58,862 nucleotides of DNA from Phycisphaerales bacterium (GCA_022839625.1 JALHJL010000029.1:1-58862), one strand, 5' to 3'; shown: positions 39,327-48,980, numbered from the stretch's first letter. A program made the numbers and translations. The notes: generated by a model from the letters alone, not told the origin.

Positions 39327-42300
39327 ATGAACGTGCTCGCTTACGTCCGCTTCGAGACACCGGGGTACCTGGCTCTGCTTGCGACGATCCCCTTGCTGGC
39401 CGTGCTGTCGCTCCGGTCTCTGGCGGGGCTGGGGCGTGCGCGGCGCGTTCTTGCGATCGTGCTGCGCTGTCTTGTCGTGATCGTCGGCGTTCTGGCACTT
39501 GCCGGTTCCCAACGGACGCGGCCGATCGGCGACCTTTCCGTCGTGTTCCTGTTGGACCGGTCGAAGAGCGTGCCCGAGGACCTGCAACGCCAGGCCTTCG
39601 AATACGTCAAGCGAGCCAGCGCGGAGCGCGGGCTGGACGACCGCATCGGCCTCATCGCATTTGACGGTGGTGCGGACGTGGAACAACTGCCGATGGCGGC
39701 GTTGGCCGTTGATCAGGTCAGTGAGCCCGCGGACCCGGACCAGACCAACCTCGCGGCCGCAGCCAGAATGGCCCTGGCGCTGCTGCCGGCGGACACTGTG
39801 AACCGCCTGGTGCTGGTCACCGACGGCAACGAGAACGCCGGCGACGTGCTCGCGGAGGCCGAGCGGCTGGCGGCGGCGGGCGTCCCCATCGACGTGCTGC
39901 CGCTCCAGTACGAGCACACCAACGAAGTGCTGGTCGAGGAGTTAAAGGCGCCGCCGACCGCGACGGCCGACGAGACCGTGAACCTGCGGCTCAGTCTTCG
40001 GTCGCAGCGGGCGACGACCGGCAAAGTACTGCTCTGGCACAACGACGTGCTGGTGGATCTGAATGAGGAGCAGCCGGGCACCGGGTTTTCGGTCGAGCTG
40101 GTACCGGGGCCGAATCCGCTCGTCATTCCGGTGCCGCTTCGCGTCGCCGGCGCGCATCGCTTCCGGGCGCAGTTCGTTCCCGACCGGTCCGACGACGACG
40201 CCATCGAGGACAACAACACCGGTCAGGCGTTCACGGTCGTGACCGGCCAGGGCAAGGTGCTGATCCTGTCCACGACGCGCGACCTGGAAGGCGACCAGCC
40301 CTCCGCCGAGATTCTGCGGCAGGCCCTGGAACGGGAGAAGCTCGTCTGCGACGTCGAGGTCGCGGGCCGGACGCCCTTGGACCAGGTCCGGCTGCTCGAA
40401 TACGCGCTCGTCATCCTGTCCAACGTGCCGGCCGGCGACCTTCGGGACGACGAGAAGACGGCCCTGGCGGTGTACGTCCGGGACCTGGGTGGCGGGCTGG
40501 CGATGGTCGGCGGGGATGACTCGTTCGGCGCGGGCGGATGGCTCGGCAGCGCCGTGGAAGAGGTCATGCCGGTCAGCTTCGACATCAAGCACAAGAAGCA
40601 GTTCCTCAAGGGTGCTCTCGCCCTCGTCATGCACGCCTGCGAGATTGAGAAGGGGAACTACATCGGCGAGCGCTGCGCGATCGAGGCCGTGAAGACGCTC
40701 AGCAGCCGCGACCTGGTCGCCGTGCTGGCGTGGCGGTGGATCAGCGATCAGCAGGGGTACTTCGTGGTGCCGTTGCAGGAGGTCGGCACCCGGACCCCGG
40801 TCATCAACGCCATCAAGAAAATGGATATGGGCGACCTGCCGGACCTGGACGCCATCATGCGCCCCGGCGTGCAAGCCCTGTTGGCCCGCAAAGACGTCGG
40901 TCCCAAACACATGATCGTGATCTCCGATTTCGACCCCTCCCCGCCGCGCCGGGACCTGATTGCGACGATGAAGGACGGCGGGGTCACTTGTTCCACGATC
41001 GCCATCGGCTACGGCGGCCACCCGATCGATGAGCAGATGGCCCGCTGGATCGCCGAATCCACCGCCGGCCGCTTCTACACGACGCGCGACTTCAGCAAGC
41101 TGCCGCAGATCTTCATCAAGGAGTCGCGCGAGGTCCGGCGCTCGTTGGTACAGGAGTCGCCGTTTACCCCGCAGCTCGTCAACCCGCTGTCGCCCGTGGT
41201 ACCCGGTTTGGCGGGCGAGGCGCTGCCGGCGCTGCATGGATTCGTGCTCACCACGCCCAAGCCGCTGGCCGACGTTCCGCTCATTCGCCGTTCGGAAGAA
41301 GGCGACGATCCGGTCCTGGCGCACTGGCAGGTGGGCCTGGGGAAGACGGTGGCGTTCACCAGCGGGCTTTGGCCGCGCTGGGGCGCGGAGTGGGTCGCGT
41401 GGCCCAAGTTCAGCAAGCTGTGGGCCCAGGCGGCCCGCTGGGCGTCGCGCCCGTCTGAGGCGGCGGCCTTTGACGTGACGACGAACGTACACGGCGGAAA
41501 GGCGAAGCTGCGCATCGACGCGCTGGACAAGAACGCCGACGCGATCAACTTCATGAAGGTCAGCGGCGTTCTGGTCACGCCGGGACAAGAGACGCGCCCG
41601 TTGCGGCTGACGCAGACCGGGCCGGGCCGGTATGAGGCGGAATTCGAGGCGCGTGAGCGCGGCAACTACATCGTGAACCTGGGCTACCGGGTCGGTCAGG
41701 GTGCCGATGCCGTCAGCGGGGCGCTGCGTACCGGGCTGTCGGTCGCGTACTCTCCGGAATACAGCCAGTTGCAGCCGAACCTCGCGCTGTTGGAAGAGGT
41801 ACGCGCGCGGACCCGGGGGCGAACGCTCGCCGGAACCGACTTCGCTGCGCCCTTCGAGCGCTCCGGGCTACCGCGTGCGGAAGCGCACCGCGCGATCTGG
41901 GAGAACCTGGTGCAATGGCTGCTAGCGCTCTTTCTGCTCGACGTTGCCGTCCGCCGAGTGGCACTCGATCCGCGAGTGTTGTATCGTAAGGCCCGCCGTT
42001 TTCTGGCGGAGATCGCGGGCCGCGAGCGTCCGGCGGGCGAGGCGGCTGCGGTGCTCTCGACCTTGAAGGGTGCGCGCGACCGCGTGCGCGAGGAGCGCCT
42101 GGCGGCCCGCGGCCCGGCGGGGGAGCCCGGCCGGCCTCCGTCGTCCGCGCGATACGAAGCGGCGACGCCGGAAGCGAAGGCCACGGACGACCTGAGTCGG
42201 GCGCTGGGCGGTGCGGCCCCGGACGACAAGCCGGTCGTGGCCCGCCCCACGGGCAAGAAGCCCGTGCAGTCGGAGGGGGATTACACGGCGCGGCTGCTGC

Positions 42301-42350
42301 GTGCCAAGCGGCGGGCGCGTGAGGATCGGGAGAAGAAGGACGAGCGCTAA
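39327..42350 (+). CDS. Membrane VWA-domain protein with glutamine amidotransferase-like domain
   Basis: 1007 residues. ATG at 39327 with GGAG 6 bp upstream. Two N-terminal membrane helices (YLALLATIPLLAVLSL and VLAIVLRCLVVIVGVLALAG) precede a von Willebrand A domain with a full metal site: DRSKS (near residue 75), DQTNL and VTDGNENAGD. Residues about 310-560 contain a class I amidotransferase-like fold (GGGLAMVGGDDSFGAGGW) lacking the catalytic Cys, so it is non-enzymatic. A third membrane helix near residue 870 (LVQWLLALFLLDVAV) and a basic, disordered cytoplasmic tail end the protein. The architecture matches large BatA-like proteins of Planctomycetes linked to MoxR/aerotolerance-type loci, but no MoxR ATPase is in this window. 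Probable scaffold or signalling role. Confidence 0.85.
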   Translation: MNVLAYVRFETPGYLALLATIPLLAVLSLRSLAGLGRARRVLAIVLRCLVVIVGVLALAGSQRTRPIGDLSVVFLLDRSKSVPEDLQRQAFEYVKRASAERGLDDRIGLIAFDGGADVEQLPMAALAVDQVSEPADPDQTNLAAAARMALALLPADTVNRLVLVTDGNENAGDVLAEAERLAAAGVPIDVLPLQYEHTNEVLVEELKAPPTATADETVNLRLSLRSQRATTGKVLLWHNDVLVDLNEEQPGTGFSVELVPGPNPLVIPVPLRVAGAHRFRAQFVPDRSDDDAIEDNNTGQAFTVVTGQGKVLILSTTRDLEGDQPSAEILRQALEREKLVCDVEVAGRTPLDQVRLLEYALVILSNVPAGDLRDDEKTALAVYVRDLGGGLAMVGGDDSFGAGGWLGSAVEEVMPVSFDIKHKKQFLKGALALVMHACEIEKGNYIGERCAIEAVKTLSSRDLVAVLAWRWISDQQGYFVVPLQEVGTRTPVINAIKKMDMGDLPDLDAIMRPGVQALLARKDVGPKHMIVISDFDPSPPRRDLIATMKDGGVTCSTIAIGYGGHPIDEQMARWIAESTAGRFYTTRDFSKLPQIFIKESREVRRSLVQESPFTPQLVNPLSPVVPGLAGEALPALHGFVLTTPKPLADVPLIRRSEEGDDPVLAHWQVGLGKTVAFTSGLWPRWGAEWVAWPKFSKLWAQAARWASRPSEAAAFDVTTNVHGGKAKLRIDALDKNADAINFMKVSGVLVTPGQETRPLRLTQTGPGRYEAEFEARERGNYIVNLGYRVGQGADAVSGALRTGLSVAYSPEYSQLQPNLALLEEVRARTRGRTLAGTDFAAPFERSGLPRAEAHRAIWENLVQWLLALFLLDVAVRRVALDPRVLYRKARRFLAEIAGRERPAGEAAAVLSTLKGARDRVREERLAARGPAGEPGRPPSSARYEAATPEAKATDDLSRALGGAAPDDKPVVARPTGKKPVQSEGDYTARLLRAKRRAREDREKKDER

Positions 42351-42367
42351 CCCGCGGTGAGGACGTT

Positions 42368-44569
42368 ATGGCAGTTTCGGAATTGCTCGAAATCGCTGAG
42401 GTCTGCGGCTACGAGGATTTTGAGGCCCACTGCCTCGAGCTGCTGGAGAAGGGCCAGCTTGCCCTGCCGCAATTGGTGCAGCCTTTCGAGCACTTCGAGG
42501 GCGCCGGTCAGGCGGAACGGCTGGCGACCTTCACCCAGATGGTCTTCGACGGCCTCGACCCAGGCACCGATCCGCAAGTCGCGCTCACGTTAGCGCGCAT
42601 CGCCCTGATCGGATCGCCCGGCAACGAAGACCTGCGGCGTGTCACCGTCGGCCTTTACCGGCAACTCCACGGGCAGGCGGCGGGTTTCGAGGTGATTCTG
42701 GCGGCATCGGGGCTGGCGAGCGGCCGCCCGGTCCGCCACGCGCTGAAGGTGCTCGATCTTTGCCTGGCGCTACAGCCCGGGGACACGCTCTTGAGCCACA
42801 TGGACGACCGGGCGTTGGAGGTTGTCCACATCGACCAGGAGAAGGGGCTGTTCACGCTGCGGGGAGGCGGACGAGCGACGACCATCCCCGCGACGGAGGT
42901 GGCCCGCGAGTACGAGCGCGTCGCGCCCGACGATTTCCGCGCCTTGCGGCTGCGTCCCGAGCGGTTGGCCCAACTGATCGAGGAAGACCCCGTCGCCGTG
43001 GTCATCGGCCTGATTCACGCCCACGGCGGGCAGATCGACGCCGATCTGGTGAAGCAGGAACTCGTGCCGAAGCATATTGGCGCGAAGGACTGGTCGCGCT
43101 GGTGGACCCGGGCCCGCGGCTTGCTGAAACGCTCCCCGCATGTGCTCATCGAGGGGCGCTCTCCGATGATCCTCAAGCACCATGCGGCGGGCCGGACGCT
43201 GGAGGAGGAGACCTGGGAGGCGCTGCAAGCGCAGCGCGAACCAGTGGAGTGGATCGGGACCGTCGAAGGCTACTTGCGTGAGAAGGCCGCCAGGAAGGAA
43301 CCGCCCGGCGCTGATTTCCTGCGGCGCCTCCAGGAACACTTCGTCAGCTACATCGCGGCCGTTCGGGCGCGGCGGCCGGCCGAGGCCCTGACCGGCGCGC
43401 TGGTCCTCCGGCGCCTGGCAGACAAGGGGCTGCCGGTGACGGACGAGTCGCGCGGTCTGGCCGAGACGATGCTGCGCGACGCAGCGGACCCGAGCTTGTG
43501 GCTGCGCGACGTGGAGCACGAGGACCTGCGGGAGCGTGGGCTGGATGTCCTGCGGGCGGCGCGGCCGGCGGACTGGGTCTCGCACGCCGTCGCCTGGCTG
43601 CGCACGGCGCCGGCCCCGCTGCTCGACAAGCTCGCCGGCGTTCTGGTCGACGCCGGGCACGGCGAGGAAGTCCAGGTCTTCATCGACCACGGCCTGTCCG
43701 ACCCGGTGCGCCATCCCGAGCTCGTGTACTGGCTGTGGAAGGGCGTGACGCGGAAGGACGCGCTGCGGTTGCCCTCGGAAGATGAGCTGTTCGGCGTGAT
43801 CCTCGAGACGCTCAGCGCCCTGGGGCGGACCCTGGTGGCGGAAGCGGAGATCGTCAAGGTTTTCCGGCAGCGCATGCGGGCGGCGCTTGCGCTGCGCGAC
43901 TACGAGCGCGTGCGTGCGTGCCTGGCCCGCACCAGCGAGGCCGGCGCGATCACGGTCCGCCGGCAGTTGCAGCGCGTCGAAGGTCTGGGCGAGAACGCCC
44001 CGGCGCGCATGCTCGACCTGTTGCACGATGTGCACCCGCAGCTCTGGGCGGTCCGGCGTCGCGCGCTTTCGCCCTGGGAAGACCAGGAAACGATCTGGTG
44101 CACCGGCGCGGGCCTGGCCCGCCGCACCGCCGAACGCGACGAGATCGTCAACGTCGACATGCCGGAGAATGCGAAGCGCATCGGCGAGGCGGCGCGGCAC
44201 GGCGACTTGAGCGAGAACTCCGAATACAAGTTCGCCCTCGAGGAGCGCGACCTGCTGCGAGCCCGTGTCGCGCGGATCAACGACGAGTTGTCGCGGGCCC
44301 GCACGCTCGCGGCGGCGGACGTCCCGGCGGATTACGTGGGAATCGGTACGCGTGTGCGGCTGCGCCGCGTGGCCGACGGGCACGAGCAGGAAATGACGTT
44401 CCTGGGGCCGTTCGAGACGGACGTCGAACGCGGCTTCTTCAGCTACCTGGCGCCTGTTTCCCAGAAGCTCATGGGACGGCGGGTGGGCGACCGCGTCGTG
44501 GTGACCGTGGACGGCCAGGACGTCGAGCTTGAAGTCGTCGCCATTGCCAACGCGCTGGAGTCCGCGTAG
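42368..44569 (+). CDS. greA: Giant GreA-type transcript cleavage factor
   Basis: 733 residues against about 158 for ordinary GreA. ATG at 42368, 17 bp after the VWA gene. Residues about 595-733 are a GreA module: the coiled-coil tip ARHGDLSENSEYKFALEERD with the acidic residues that reach into the RNA polymerase channel, then the FKBP-like C-terminal domain (VGIGTRVRLRR, FETDVERGFFSYLAPVSQKL, GDRVVVTVDGQDVELEVVAI). GreA rescues backtracked polymerase. The first 590 residues are soluble, helical and not recognised (SELLEIAEVCGYEDFEAHCL). As I recall, chlamydial GreA proteins also have a long N-terminal extension of over 500 residues, so this may be a PVC-group form. An N-terminus with another role in transcription is inference. 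Confidence 0.8.
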   Translation: MAVSELLEIAEVCGYEDFEAHCLELLEKGQLALPQLVQPFEHFEGAGQAERLATFTQMVFDGLDPGTDPQVALTLARIALIGSPGNEDLRRVTVGLYRQLHGQAAGFEVILAASGLASGRPVRHALKVLDLCLALQPGDTLLSHMDDRALEVVHIDQEKGLFTLRGGGRATTIPATEVAREYERVAPDDFRALRLRPERLAQLIEEDPVAVVIGLIHAHGGQIDADLVKQELVPKHIGAKDWSRWWTRARGLLKRSPHVLIEGRSPMILKHHAAGRTLEEETWEALQAQREPVEWIGTVEGYLREKAARKEPPGADFLRRLQEHFVSYIAAVRARRPAEALTGALVLRRLADKGLPVTDESRGLAETMLRDAADPSLWLRDVEHEDLRERGLDVLRAARPADWVSHAVAWLRTAPAPLLDKLAGVLVDAGHGEEVQVFIDHGLSDPVRHPELVYWLWKGVTRKDALRLPSEDELFGVILETLSALGRTLVAEAEIVKVFRQRMRAALALRDYERVRACLARTSEAGAITVRRQLQRVEGLGENAPARMLDLLHDVHPQLWAVRRRALSPWEDQETIWCTGAGLARRTAERDEIVNVDMPENAKRIGEAARHGDLSENSEYKFALEERDLLRARVARINDELSRARTLAAADVPADYVGIGTRVRLRRVADGHEQEMTFLGPFETDVERGFFSYLAPVSQKLMGRRVGDRVVVTVDGQDVELEVVAIANALESA

Positions 44570-44650
44570 GGTACGCCCCCAACGGTCCGCGGAAAGTCGG
44601 GCCTGGCTTCACACGCTGCGTGCGCCCGGCCCGGAGAAGCAACACCGCCG

Positions 44651-46195
44651 ATGCCCCTGACCCTGTGCACGGCTTCCGAGTATGCGCCGCACTTGCTCTG
44701 GGTCTGGCCGTTCGCGGCCATCCTGTTGGCGATTGCGATCCTGCCGCTCTTGCAGCGCACCCACCACTGGTGGGAGGAAAACCGCAACAAGCTCCTGGTC
44801 TCCCTCGTCCTCGCCGCCATCACCCTCTTGTACTACGGGACGCGCGGCACCGGCGTGGTGACGCACGGCGGCGGCGACGAGCCCGGTCAGGCCGCTGTGC
44901 ACCCGGCGTCGGTGCCGGCGGCGGAGGCCCATCCAGAGGGGCCGGCGACTACCCCGCACGGCCCGGCACACCGGCAGCCCCCTGCGAGCGCAGCCCACGA
45001 GGAGCACCCGCGCACCACGGGGCCGTGGAAAACCGTCCTGACGGTCCTGGACCACGCCGTGCTGAAGGAATACGTGCCGTTCATCGTGCTCCTGTTCAGC
45101 TTGTACGTCATCGCGGGGGGGATCGTGGTCCGGGGCGACCTGCGGGCGACGCCGGCGGTGAACACCGCGATCATCGGCACCGGCGGCCTGCTGGCCAGCT
45201 TCATCGGAACGACCGGCGCGGCCATGTTGCTGATCCGTTTCCTGCTTAAGACCAACTCGGAGCGGAAGCGGAAGGTCCACACCGTCATCTTCTTCATCTT
45301 CATCGTGGCCAACATCGGCGGCTCCCTGCTGCCGATCGGCGATCCGCCGCTGTTTCTGGGCTACCTGCGCGGCGTGGACTTCTTCTGGACGCTCACGCTG
45401 TGGCGGCAGTGGGCGTTTATGGTCCTGGTTGTGCTCGCGATCTATTTCGTCTGGGACTCGTGGGCGTACCGACACGAGTCTCCCGCCGACATCGCCCGCG
45501 ACGAGGCCGAGCAGCAGCCGATGCGGGTTGGGGGAACAGTCAACATCCTTTGGCTGCTGGGCGTCGTGGCGGCGGTCGCTACGCTCGACCCGGCCAAAGC
45601 GTTCCCGGGCACTAACTGGCACGCGCCGCCGTACTTGCGCGAGGGCGTGCAACTGGGCATGTGCGTGTTGTCGTGGCTGACGACCAGCCGGGCGTTGCGG
45701 CGGGAGAACCAGTTCAATTTCGTTGCGATCGGCGAGGTGGCGTGCCTGTTCATCGGAATCTTCATCACGATGCAGGTGCCGATCGAGATTCTGCACGCCA
45801 AGGGCGACGAACTGGGCCTCACCCGGCCCTGGCAATTCTTCTGGGCCACCGGCGTCCTCAGCAGCTTCCTCGACAACGCGCCGACGTACGTCGTCTATTT
45901 CGAAACCGCCGTATCGCTGAAGTTCGACGAGGCCGCGTTGGCCGCCCAGCAGGTCACACTGGTCCACCTGCCCGGCGGCCGGAACCTGCCGTTCGGCCTC
46001 CTGGTGGCCATCAGTTGCGGGGCGGTGTTCATGGGCGCCAACACCTACATCGGCAACGGCCCCAATTTCATGGTCAAGGCCATCGCGGAACAGGCCGGCG
46101 TGAAGATGCCGAGCTTCTTCGGCTACATGGTGTATTCCTGCGTGATCCTGGTCCCGCTGTTTCTACTGCTGACGTTGGTGTTCTTCCGCGGGTGA
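44651..46195 (+). CDS. NhaD-type sodium/proton antiporter or citrate-transporter family protein
   Basis: 514 residues, about 11-12 membrane helices, inner membrane. ATG at 44651; the ribosome site GGAG is a little distant. Motifs of the ion-transporter superfamily are visible: helix WVWPFAAILLAIAILPLL, FIGTTGAAMLLIRFLL, NIGGSLLPIGDPPLFLGYLR (the conserved GDPP of NhaD/ArsB), SFLDNAPTYVVYFE and GAVFMGANTYIGNGPNFMVK. The order fits sodium:proton antiporter NhaD more than arsenite or citrate transport. Between helices 2 and 3 lies a His/Pro/Ala-rich hydrophilic loop (about residues 75-125) absent from most relatives, possibly metal or pH responsive. It follows the GreA-type gene by 81 bp. Confidence 0.85.
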   Translation: MPLTLCTASEYAPHLLWVWPFAAILLAIAILPLLQRTHHWWEENRNKLLVSLVLAAITLLYYGTRGTGVVTHGGGDEPGQAAVHPASVPAAEAHPEGPATTPHGPAHRQPPASAAHEEHPRTTGPWKTVLTVLDHAVLKEYVPFIVLLFSLYVIAGGIVVRGDLRATPAVNTAIIGTGGLLASFIGTTGAAMLLIRFLLKTNSERKRKVHTVIFFIFIVANIGGSLLPIGDPPLFLGYLRGVDFFWTLTLWRQWAFMVLVVLAIYFVWDSWAYRHESPADIARDEAEQQPMRVGGTVNILWLLGVVAAVATLDPAKAFPGTNWHAPPYLREGVQLGMCVLSWLTTSRALRRENQFNFVAIGEVACLFIGIFITMQVPIEILHAKGDELGLTRPWQFFWATGVLSSFLDNAPTYVVYFETAVSLKFDEAALAAQQVTLVHLPGGRNLPFGLLVAISCGAVFMGANTYIGNGPNFMVKAIAEQAGVKMPSFFGYMVYSCVILVPLFLLLTLVFFRG

Positions 46196-46236
46196 CCGGA
46201 CCGAAGAGACAGACTCCGCCTTCCGATGCGTACCCT

Positions 46237-46630
46237 GCAAAGCGGAGCTTTGCACTACTGCCTGGCTTGCAGAGCAGAGCTCTGCACTACTGTCTGGCTC
46301 GCAGTAGCAGAGCTTCGCACTACTGTCTGACTCGCAAAGCAGAGCTTCGCACTACTGTCTGACTCGCAAAGCAGAGCTTTGCACTACTGCGTGCGCGGCA
46401 AAGCGGAGCCTCGCGGTTCCGCCTACCTTGCAAAGCAGAGCTTTGCACTACTGCGTGCGCGGCACACTACTGCGTGCGCGGCAAAGCGGAGCCTCGCGGT
46501 TCTGCCTACCTTGCAAAGCAGAGCTTTGCACTACTGGATGCGCGGCAAAGCGGAGCCTCGCGGTTCTGCCTACCCTGCAAAGCAGAGCTTTGCACTACTG
46601 CGTGCGCGGCAAAGCGGAGCCTCGCACTAC
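46237..46630. repeat. Palindrome array A3 between convergent nhaD-like gene and ftcd
   Basis: About 12 copies of GCAAAGC(A/G)GAGC(T/C)T(T/C)GC followed by ACTACTG or GCGGTTC, the same family and orientation as A2 in purH. It fills nearly the whole 438-bp gap. Convergent transcription into it makes it a natural terminator, but the copy number is far above what that needs. Confidence 0.9.
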
Positions 46631-46633
46631 TGC

Positions 46634-48319
46634 TCACAGCTTGCCGTGTACGATGGCGAGAATCTCGCGCTCCCGCTCTTGTGCCCGGCGCTCAAGCTCC
46701 GCGCCCTGCATCAGCATCGTGTCGACGTACGCCTTGTCCGCCAGATTCGCGCAGTTGATCCGCACGTTCAGAAACGCGCCCATGACCGCCGTGCGGGCAC
46801 ACAGCGCGCCGACGCCCGCATCCGAGACGGACGCCGGATTGCCGATCTCCGCCATTGCCTGCATCACGTCCATCGATGCGAGGGCGGTCTGCATGACCTG
46901 GAAAGGCACCTGGATTGCGCCCTTGGTTGCCTCCTCGATGGCCCGGGCCCGGGCCGCCTTCTCCGCGTCCGTCCCTTTCGGCAAGCCGAACGTGTCCATC
47001 AGCCGGTTGAAGGCGTGGGTGTCCTCGTCCACCAGCCGCAGCAGTTCCACGTAGTGCGCCTTGCCCTTGTCGGCCCAGTCGGAGAACTCCTCCCAACGGT
47101 CGTCCCAGCCGCGTTTGTGCGACGACAGGTTCGCCACCATCGCTGCCAGGGCCGCCCCCAGCGCTCCGACGGACGCCGAGACCGATCCGCCGCCAGGGGC
47201 CGGTGACTCGGACGCGGTCTCCTCCACGAAATCCTCGAGTGTCCGGTCGATCAGCCGCCGGGCCTGCTTCTGTCGGGCCGCGATCGTGTATTCGATGATC
47301 TTCTCTTCCGGCTTGAACGGGTACAGGTCGCTGAGCCCCAGCGACTTGACCGCGATCTTGATCAGCTCCCGGTCCGACACGCCCGTCGAGCGGCGTTGCT
47401 TCTTCAGGAAGTATCGTCCGGCGTCGAGCATCGCCCGCAGCGGAATCAGGCCAACCAGCTCCGAACCCGTCACGCGCACGCCGCGCTCGGCGGCCTTCTT
47501 GCAGCATTCGTCGAACGCCACGTGCACCGGCGTGACGCTGATATTGGTGAGATTGATCGAAATCTGGGCAATCCCGTATTCGGCGATGTACCAGCCGATG
47601 GCCTTGACGCACTTGAGCGTACCCGGGATCACGACGGGCTGGCCGTGTTCATCCTTGACGACCTGGCCCGTCTTGGGGTCGCGCTTCTCGCGGCCCTTCT
47701 CGCGGATGTCAAAGGCGATCGCATTGGCCCGGCGGGTCGAGGTCGTGTTCAGGTTCACGTTGTACGCCACGAGGAAGTCGCGGGCACCCACCGCCGTCGC
47801 GCCGGACCGGGCGTTGAACGTCGCCGGGCCGAAATCCGGTTTTCGCTCCGGCCGCCGGAGCCGCTCGGCCAGGCCCTCGTACTCGCCTTCGCGTACGGCG
47901 GCGAGGTTGCGGCGCTCGGCGGTGAAGGCGGCGTTTTCGTAGCAGTAGATCGTGAGCCCGACCTCGTCGGCCAGCCGCTGGGCGAGCTTGCGGGCCCAAA
48001 CGACGGTCTCGTCCATCGTGATGTTGGCCACGGGCACCAGCGGGCAGACGTCCATCGCGCCGAAGCGCGGATGTTCGCCCCTGTGCTTGCTCATGTCGAT
48101 GAGCTCGGCGGCCTTGCGGCCGGCGCGGACGGCGGCTTCGAGCACGGGCTCGGGCGGTCCCACGAACGTCACGACCGTGCGGTTGGTGGCCTGACCGGGA
48201 TCGACGTCGAGCAGCCAGACGCCTTCGACCGATTCGATCTGGTCAGTGATCTGCTTGATAATGGAGAGGTCACGCCCTTCGCTGAAATTGGGCACACATT
48301 CGATCAACGTCTGGGTCAT
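46634..48319 (-). CDS. ftcD: Formimidoyltransferase-cyclodeaminase
   Basis: 561 residues, the fused form. ATG at 48319 (MTQTLIECVPNFSEGRDLSI), GAGGAGG 11 bp upstream. Residues 1 to about 320 are glutamate formimidoyltransferase: NFSEGRD, DVDPGQATNRTVVTFVG, HPRFGAMDVCPLVPV, NLTNISVTPVHVAF. Residues about 345-561 are the cyclodeaminase (FVEETASESPAPGGGSVSAS, GALCARTAVMGAFLNVRINC). Together they move the formimino group from formiminoglutamate to tetrahydrofolate and release ammonia, the last step of histidine breakdown, giving 5,10-methenyl-THF. The enzyme is cytosolic. An in-frame upstream extension through array A4 (repeating AKQSFALLL) has no stop codon up to 48628, but the ribosome site supports the start given here. 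No other hut gene is nearby. Confidence 0.93.
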   Translation of the reverse strand: MTQTLIECVPNFSEGRDLSIIKQITDQIESVEGVWLLDVDPGQATNRTVVTFVGPPEPVLEAAVRAGRKAAELIDMSKHRGEHPRFGAMDVCPLVPVANITMDETVVWARKLAQRLADEVGLTIYCYENAAFTAERRNLAAVREGEYEGLAERLRRPERKPDFGPATFNARSGATAVGARDFLVAYNVNLNTTSTRRANAIAFDIREKGREKRDPKTGQVVKDEHGQPVVIPGTLKCVKAIGWYIAEYGIAQISINLTNISVTPVHVAFDECCKKAAERGVRVTGSELVGLIPLRAMLDAGRYFLKKQRRSTGVSDRELIKIAVKSLGLSDLYPFKPEEKIIEYTIAARQKQARRLIDRTLEDFVEETASESPAPGGGSVSASVGALGAALAAMVANLSSHKRGWDDRWEEFSDWADKGKAHYVELLRLVDEDTHAFNRLMDTFGLPKGTDAEKAARARAIEEATKGAIQVPFQVMQTALASMDVMQAMAEIGNPASVSDAGVGALCARTAVMGAFLNVRINCANLADKAYVDTMLMQGAELERRAQEREREILAIVHGKL

Positions 48320-48340
48320 CGAATCCGCATCCTCCTCAAG

Positions 48341-48535
48341 TAGTGCAAAGCTCTGCTTTGCCAGCAGTAGCACAAAGCTCTGCGTTGCCAACAGTAGCGC
48401 AAAGCTCTGCTTTGCCAACAGTAGTGCAAAGCTCTGCTTTGCCAACAGTAGTGCAAAGCTCTGCGTTGCCAACAGTAGCGCAAAGCTCTGCTTTGCCAAC
48501 AGTAGTGCAAAGCTCTGCTTTGCGTTCGCGCAAGT
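48341..48535. repeat. Palindrome array A4 in the ftcD leader, 27-bp period
   Basis: Seven units of AGTAGTGCAAAGCTCTGC and TTTGCCAAC, each with CAAAGC-TCT-GCTTTG hairpin, in the opposite orientation to A2 and A3. It starts 9 bp upstream of the ftcD ribosome site, so transcripts from further upstream would carry seven hairpins. Confidence 0.92.
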
Positions 48536-48585
48536 GGCACGCGAAGTCTGCCTTGCCCTCGCGCTACCGGTTGCCCTGCAAAGCG

Positions 48586-48935
48586 GAGCCTCGCACCTCT
48601 GCCAAGCCTGCAAAGCAGAGCTTTGCACTACTGTCCGCGCTGCAAAGCAGAGCTTCGCACTACGGTCCGCGCTGCAAAGCAGAGCTTCGCACTACGGTCC
48701 GCGCTGCAAAGCAGAGCTTCGCACTACGGTCCGGTCCGCGCTGCAAAGCAGAGCTTCGCACTACGGTCCGCGCTGCAAAGCAGAGCTTCGCACTACGGTC
48801 CGCGCTGCAAAGCGGAGCTTTGCACTACTGTCCGCGCTGCAAAGCAGAGCTTCGCACTACGGTCCGCGCTGCAAAGCAGAGCTTCGCACTACTGTCCGCG
48901 CTGCAAAGCAGAGCTTTGCCCTACTGTAGGCGCCA
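48586..48935. repeat. Palindrome array A5 downstream of tsaB, mostly 30-bp period
   Basis: About 12 units of GCAAAGCAGAGCTTCGCACT followed by ACGGTCCGCGCT or close variants. The orientation is inverted relative to A4 across a 50-bp spacer. The two arrays fill the 661-bp interval between ftcD and tsaB; the spacer shows no gene. Confidence 0.92.
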
Positions 48936-48980
48936 TCACGCACGGCTTCGCGGGACGCCAGCGCGCACGGACACCAGGCA

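Noticed and set aside
42770..44383. 537-codon minus-strand open frame opposite the giant GreA gene
   Set aside because: No motifs, and the opposite strand carries conserved GreA sequence.
48341..48935. CRISPR array
   Set aside because: Units repeat almost exactly with no unique spacers, each unit is a palindrome, and no cas gene is present.
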